A stretch of DNA of 10,177 nt, from assembly GCA_018648945.1 (NCBI GenBank), contig JABGQJ010000240.1, forward strand, positions 1-10,177. Direction: 5' to 3'. The notes beneath the pieces are model-generated. The model was not told where the DNA came from. It searched no databases and saw nothing but the letters and a program-made list of their open reading frames with translations. Position 1 is the stretch's first letter. Each line of letters starts with the position of its first letter. This DNA is from Victivallales bacterium (GTDB taxonomy: Bacteria; Verrucomicrobiota; Lentisphaeria; Oligosphaerales; Lenti-02). Positions 6,602 to 10,177 of this stretch are shown in pieces. Position numbers and translations under genes: made by a program.

Positions 6602-9600
6602 CGGTCCTTCCCCCGCCCGAGAACTGAGCGCCGAGCAGCGTCGCGAGCTGTTGCGCCAGGTGCTGGAACGCAAGGTGCAGCAGGGGCGGAGCTATCCGGT
6701 TTCACTGGGGCAGGAGGTCCTGTGGTTCCTTGATCGCCTGGACCCCGGCCGCCCGACCTATGGCTTTTATCCCGCACTGCGCCTCCGCGGCCCCCTCGAC
6801 CTCGCCGTGCTGGAACGTTGCGTCGGGGAGATCCTGCGTCGGCATGACATCCTGCGGACCACGTTCCCGGAAGTGGACGGTGCCCCTGTGCAGCGCGTGG
6901 CCCCGTTCCGGCCGTACCACCTGGCGGTGGTGGATCTGAGCGGCTTGCCGGCGGCGGGACAGGAAGCCGAGGTTCACCGGATCGTCGGCGAGCGTCCGGC
7001 GCTGGATCTGCACAACGGGCCGGTTGTTCGCGTCCAGGCGCTGCGCCTGGGGGAAGGTGAGCACGTGGTCCTCCTGCATATCCACCACATCGCGTTCGAC
7101 GGCTGGTCGATGGGAGCGCTAGGGCGCGAGATTCTCGCCCTGTATCCGGCCTTCCTGGCCGGGCGTCCGTCGCCGCTGCCCGAGTTGCCGATCCAGTACG
7201 CTGACTTTGCCGTCTGGCAACGGCAGTTGATGCAGTCCGAACGGCTGGATATGCTCCGCACCCACTGGCAGGCACGACTGGCCGATCTGCCGCCCCTCGA
7301 CCTGGCCACGGACTACCCCCGTCCGTCCGTCCGCACGTCCCATGGCGACACACTGCCAATGGCCTTCTCTCCTGAGTTGAGCCGAGCCGTGCAGGAGTTC
7401 AGCCGTCGGGAGCGCGTGACCCCGTTCATGACGTTGCTCGCGGGGTTTCAGGAATTGCTGCGCCGCTACAGTGGGCAGGAAGATTTCGCCGTCGGCACGC
7501 CCACTGCCAACCGCCGCCAGAAGAACGTCGAGCCCCTGATCGGGTACTTCATCAATGTCCTGGTCCTGCGGGCCGACCTGCATGGCGATCCCACTTTCCG
7601 CGAACTGGTCCAGCGCGTCCGGCAGACCTCCCTCGACGCCTACGAGAACCAGGATCTGACGCTGGACAAGATCGCGGAAGCCGTGCAGCCCGACCGCGAT
7701 CTCAGCCGACACCCGCTTTTCCAGGTGATGTTCGTTCTGCAGAACAACCCGCGCCTGTCGTTCCGTTTTCCCGGCTTGGAGGTGGTCCCGTTGGGCACTG
7801 TCGAGCATGCCCGCACGGCGAAGTTCGAGCTGACCATGCCGCTCAGGATCACGCCAGACGGCCTCTTCGAGGGGGATCTGAACTTCAATACCGACCTGTT
7901 CGCTCCCGGCACCGCCCGGCGGATGATCGCGCACTTCCAGATGGTGCTGGCAGATGCCCTGGTCGATCCGGACCGCCCTCTCTCCCGCCTGGGACTGCTG
8001 ACCGACGCCGAGCGGCAGACCGTGGTGTCGGACTGGAACGCCACGGCCAAGGCGCTCCCCGAGGCAGTCGGCGTGGAACAGCTCTTCGCCGCTCAGGCGG
8101 CCCGGTTGCCGCATGCCGAGGCGGTGGTGGATGGCACCCGACGCTGGACCTACGGGCAACTCAACGAGGACGCCAACCGCCTGGCCCGGTACCTGCAACG
8201 GCAGGGGGTGGAACCCGAGGTGACCGTTGGCATCTGTCTGGAACGGTCGGCAGAGTTCGTCCTTGCGGTTCTGGCCGTGCTCAAAGCTGGCGGTGCCTAT
8301 GTCCCCCTGGACCCGACCTACTCGCGGGACGCGCATGAACGACTCCACTTCATGTTGGCGGACGCTGGTGTGTCGCTCGTGTTGACCAATGCCGGGAATG
8401 CAATTGCCGCCAGGGGAGGCGAGGGCGGTTCGTCTCCGAATCTGGTTCTGCTGGACGGGGATGCCGAGGCCATCGCAGCGGGGAGTGCCGAGGATGTCGC
8501 GAGCGCCGCCACGCCCGCATCGTTGGCCTACATCGTCTACACCTCCGGTTCGACCGGTCGCCCCAAGGGCGTGATGGTGACGCGTGACAACCTGCTGAAC
8601 GCGTACTGCGGCTGGGAGCAGTCCTACCGGCTCGATGGTGAGTTGTCCACGCACCTACAGATGGCGAGCGCTGGATTCGACGTGTTCTCCGGGGATCTGG
8701 CTCGGGCGCTGGGCTCGGGTGGCAAGCTGGTCCTTTGCCCCCGGGAGATCCTGCTGTCGGCCACAGAGCTGCTCGACCTGCTGCGACGCGAACGGGTGGA
8801 CGTGGCGGAGTTCGTCCCCGTGGTCCTCCGCAATCTGGTACAGCACCTGGAGGACACCGACCAGCGTCTCGACTCCCTGCGGTTGGCGGTTGTCGGCTCG
8901 GACGCCTGGTATGTGGAGGACCACCGGCGGATGCTGGCGGTTCTGGCCCCCCAAGCGCGGTTGGTGAACTCCTACGGCCTGACCGAGGCCACGATCGACA
9001 GCTCCTTCTTCGAGAGTGATGCGCGGGCACTGCCGGAGACCGGTATGGTACCGATCGGCCGTCCCTTCGCCAATGTGCGGCTGTATGTGCTGGATTCGCA
9101 TCGGCGGCCGGTACCTATTGGCGTGCCCGGCGAGCTGTATGTCGGTGGTCGCGGGGTCGCGCGGGGCTATGTCAACCGTCCCGATCTGGACGCCGAACGG
9201 TTCGTGGCAGATCCATTTGCGGGGGAGCCCGGCGCGCGCCTATGCCGCACCGGCGATCGGGTTCGCTGGCGCGCCGAAGGGCAGATAGAGCTACTCGGTC
9301 GGGTGGACGAGCAGGTGAAGATCCGCGGCTTCCGCATCGAGCCCGGCGAGGTCGAGGAGGTCCTCCGGGAGCACCCGCTCCTGGAAAACGCCGCCGTCCT
9401 GGCCCTGGAGCGGACCCCCGGGGACATGCAGTTGGCAGCCTACGTCGCGGGTCGGGACGAAACGCCGCCCACCGTGGCCGAAATGCGTCGTTTCCTCGGC
9501 GGACGCCTGCCGGACTACATGATCCCCTCGGCCTTTGTCGTGCTTGATGCTCTCCCCACGACTGCGAGCGGGAAGGTGGACCGACGGTCGCTGCCTGCGC

Positions 9601-10177
9601 CGGATTGGCGGCGTCTTGGGGAAGCGGGGAAGGGGCGGCCGCCGCAGACCGACACCGAGCAGAAGCTGGCAGCCTTGTGGGCCGAAGTTCTCGGGGTGGA
9701 GCGAGTGACCGCCGAGGACAACTTCTTCGAACTTGGCGGGAATTCGTTGCTGGCCGTTCGTGTGGGCGCGCGAATCCGCAACGAAATGGCGCTGAACCTG
9801 CCCCTGGCTGTACTGTTCACGTCTCCCACCCTTGCGGGGCTGGCGGCGCGGATCGAGGAACTGCAGGCGTCCGGTCTTGGCAGCGATCTGCCGACCATTC
9901 CGAGGGCGTCCCGCGAAGCCCCGGTGCCTCTCTCCTTCGCCCAGGAACGATTCTGGTTCGTCCACCAATTGGCGGCGGGCACGCCGATCCTGAATCTGCA
10001 TGTCGCCCTGCCCATCTCCGGGGCGCTGGACATCGCGGCATTCCGCCAGACCATCCAGGACGTAGTCCAGCGCCACGAGTCGCTGCGGACAACGTTCGTC
10101 GGGACGGCGGACGGGCAAGCCGTGCAAGTCGTGGCCCCGTTCAGACATCTGGAGCTGCCTGTGGAGGATCTGAGCCA
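6594..10177 (+). CDS. Non-ribosomal peptide synthetase, N-terminal part (C-A-PCP-C); 3' end outside window
   Basis: I translated this frame by hand from ATG 6594; it stays open for 1194 codons to the right edge. It condenses the polyketide chain from the previous subunit with an amino acid and passes the product on. A short helical N-terminus (residues 8-32) precedes a condensation domain (about 35-470) with the catalytic motif HHIAFDG (His164, His165, Asp169); its opening [13 protein letters not shown] resembles condensation domains at PKS-to-NRPS junctions. The adenylation domain (about 492-1003) has [11 protein letters not shown] (649-659), NSYGLTE (792-798), CRTGDR and the lysine of ASGKVDR (Lys994). 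The PCP has LGGNSL with the phosphopantetheine Ser1051 (9744). A second condensation domain begins near 9918 ([13 protein letters not shown]), typical of ordinary L-L peptide elongation, and is cut before its active site. No epimerase or methyltransferase domain is seen. It overlaps the upstream stop by 8 bases, so it is co-translated with that gene. Confidence 0.95.
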   Translation, partial: MTSGPSPARELSAEQRRELLRQVLERKVQQGRSYPVSLGQEVLWFLDRLDPGRPTYGFYPALRLRGPLDLAVLERCVGEILRRHDILRTTFPEVDGAPVQRVAPFRPYHLAVVDLSGLPAAGQEAEVHRIVGERPALDLHNGPVVRVQALRLGEGEHVVLLHIHHIAFDGWSMGALGREILALYPAFLAGRPSPLPELPIQYADFAVWQRQLMQSERLDMLRTHWQARLADLPPLDLATDYPRPSVRTSHGDTLPMAFSPELSRAVQEFSRRERVTPFMTLLAGFQELLRRYSGQEDFAVGTPTANRRQKNVEPLIGYFINVLVLRADLHGDPTFRELVQRVRQTSLDAYENQDLTLDKIAEAVQPDRDLSRHPLFQVMFVLQNNPRLSFRFPGLEVVPLGTVEHARTAKFELTMPLRITPDGLFEGDLNFNTDLFAPGTARRMIAHFQMVLADALVDPDRPLSRLGLLTDAERQTVVSDWNATAKALPEAVGVEQLFAAQAARLPHAEAVVDGTRRWTYGQLNEDANRLARYLQRQGVEPEVTVGICLERSAEFVLAVLAVLKAGGAYVPLDPTYSRDAHERLHFMLADAGVSLVLTNAGNAIAARGGEGGSSPNLVLLDGDAEAIAAGSAEDVASAATPASLAYIVYTSGSTGRPKGVMVTRDNLLNAYCGWEQSYRLDGELSTHLQMASAGFDVFSGDLARALGSGGKLVLCPREILLSATELLDLLRRERVDVAEFVPVVLRNLVQHLEDTDQRLDSLRLAVVGSDAWYVEDHRRMLAVLAPQARLVNSYGLTEATIDSSFFESDARALPETGMVPIGRPFANVRLYVLDSHRRPVPIGVPGELYVGGRGVARGYVNRPDLDAERFVADPFAGEPGARLCRTGDRVRWRAEGQIELLGRVDEQVKIRGFRIEPGEVEEVLREHPLLENAAVLALERTPGDMQLAAYVAGRDETPPTVAEMRRFLGGRLPDYMIPSAFVVLDALPTTASGKVDRRSLPAPDWRRLGEAGKGRPPQTDTEQKLAALWAEVLGVERVTAEDNFFELGGNSLLAVRVGARIRNEMALNLPLAVLFTSPTLAGLAARIEELQASGLGSDLPTIPRASREAPVPLSFAQERFWFVHQLAAGTPILNLHVALPISGALDIAAFRQTIQDVVQRHESLRTTFVGTADGQAVQVVAPFRHLELPVEDLS
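8067..9605 (+). other. Adenylation domain with an ornithine-like specificity code
   Basis: This domain selects an amino acid and activates it as the AMP ester. Aligning by the FD, GS and NSYG motifs to the GrsA numbering gives the pocket residues D696, V697, G700, E739, V766, G768, S793, I801, D802 and K994, that is DVGEVGSIDK. From memory, the ornithine code of gramicidin S, bacitracin and fengycin synthetases is DVGEIGSIDK or very near it, which differs only by Ile to Val. The two acidic pocket residues fit a substrate with a side-chain amine. The alignment was made by eye, so the call is a prediction; lysine, diaminobutyrate or another basic residue remain possible. Confidence 0.55.

Noticed and set aside
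6895..6948. Similarity between this stretch and 10129-10177 as a DNA repeat
   Set aside because: Both encode the same early motif of two condensation domains (VAPFR to DLS); this is ordinary paralogy, not a separate repeat element.

Overview
The window is entirely + strand and lies inside one biosynthetic assembly line: a modular type I polyketide synthase (PKS) that hands over to a non-ribosomal peptide synthetase (NRPS). It holds three collinear genes, the first cut by the left edge and the last by the right edge. They are packed so tightly (a 3-base gap, then an 8-base overlap) that they must belong to one operon whose promoter lies to the left. The DNA is GC-rich by eye and uses GTG starts. 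Hybrid PKS/NRPS lines with embedded sulfotransferase domains occur in cyanobacteria and proteobacteria; the base composition fits a high-GC bacterium, perhaps a proteobacterium including myxobacteria, but nothing here fixes the taxon.

Layout. (1) 2-2569: C-terminal part of a PKS subunit, with the structural half of a ketoreductase, then enoylreductase, catalytic ketoreductase, acyl carrier protein (ACP) and a short acidic C-terminal tail. (2) 2573-6601: a complete 1342-residue subunit with the order ketosynthase, degenerate acyltransferase, carrier protein, sulfotransferase. (3) 6594 to the right edge: an NRPS with condensation, adenylation and peptidyl carrier (PCP) domains and the start of a second condensation domain. 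No RNA genes, mobile elements, CRISPR arrays or intergenic regulatory regions are present; the only non-coding bases are 2570-2572 and the first base.

How they work together. Gene 1 supplies a chain carrying a reduced beta position. Gene 2 appears unable to perform an extension: the first catalytic histidine of its ketosynthase is glutamine (position 3626), its acyltransferase has glycine in place of the nucleophilic serine (position 4550), and the subdomain that normally holds the acyltransferase histidine seems to be deleted. The ketosynthase cysteine, the carrier serine and the PAPS-binding motifs of the sulfotransferase are all kept. The most economical reading is a non-elongating station that accepts the chain, parks it on its carrier for sulfation, and passes it to the NRPS. 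Gene 3 then condenses it with an amino acid whose binding-pocket code resembles that of ornithine, and the line continues past the window.

The unusual object here is the middle subunit: a PKS module that seems to have lost extension chemistry at two independent places while keeping everything needed to hold and modify a chain.
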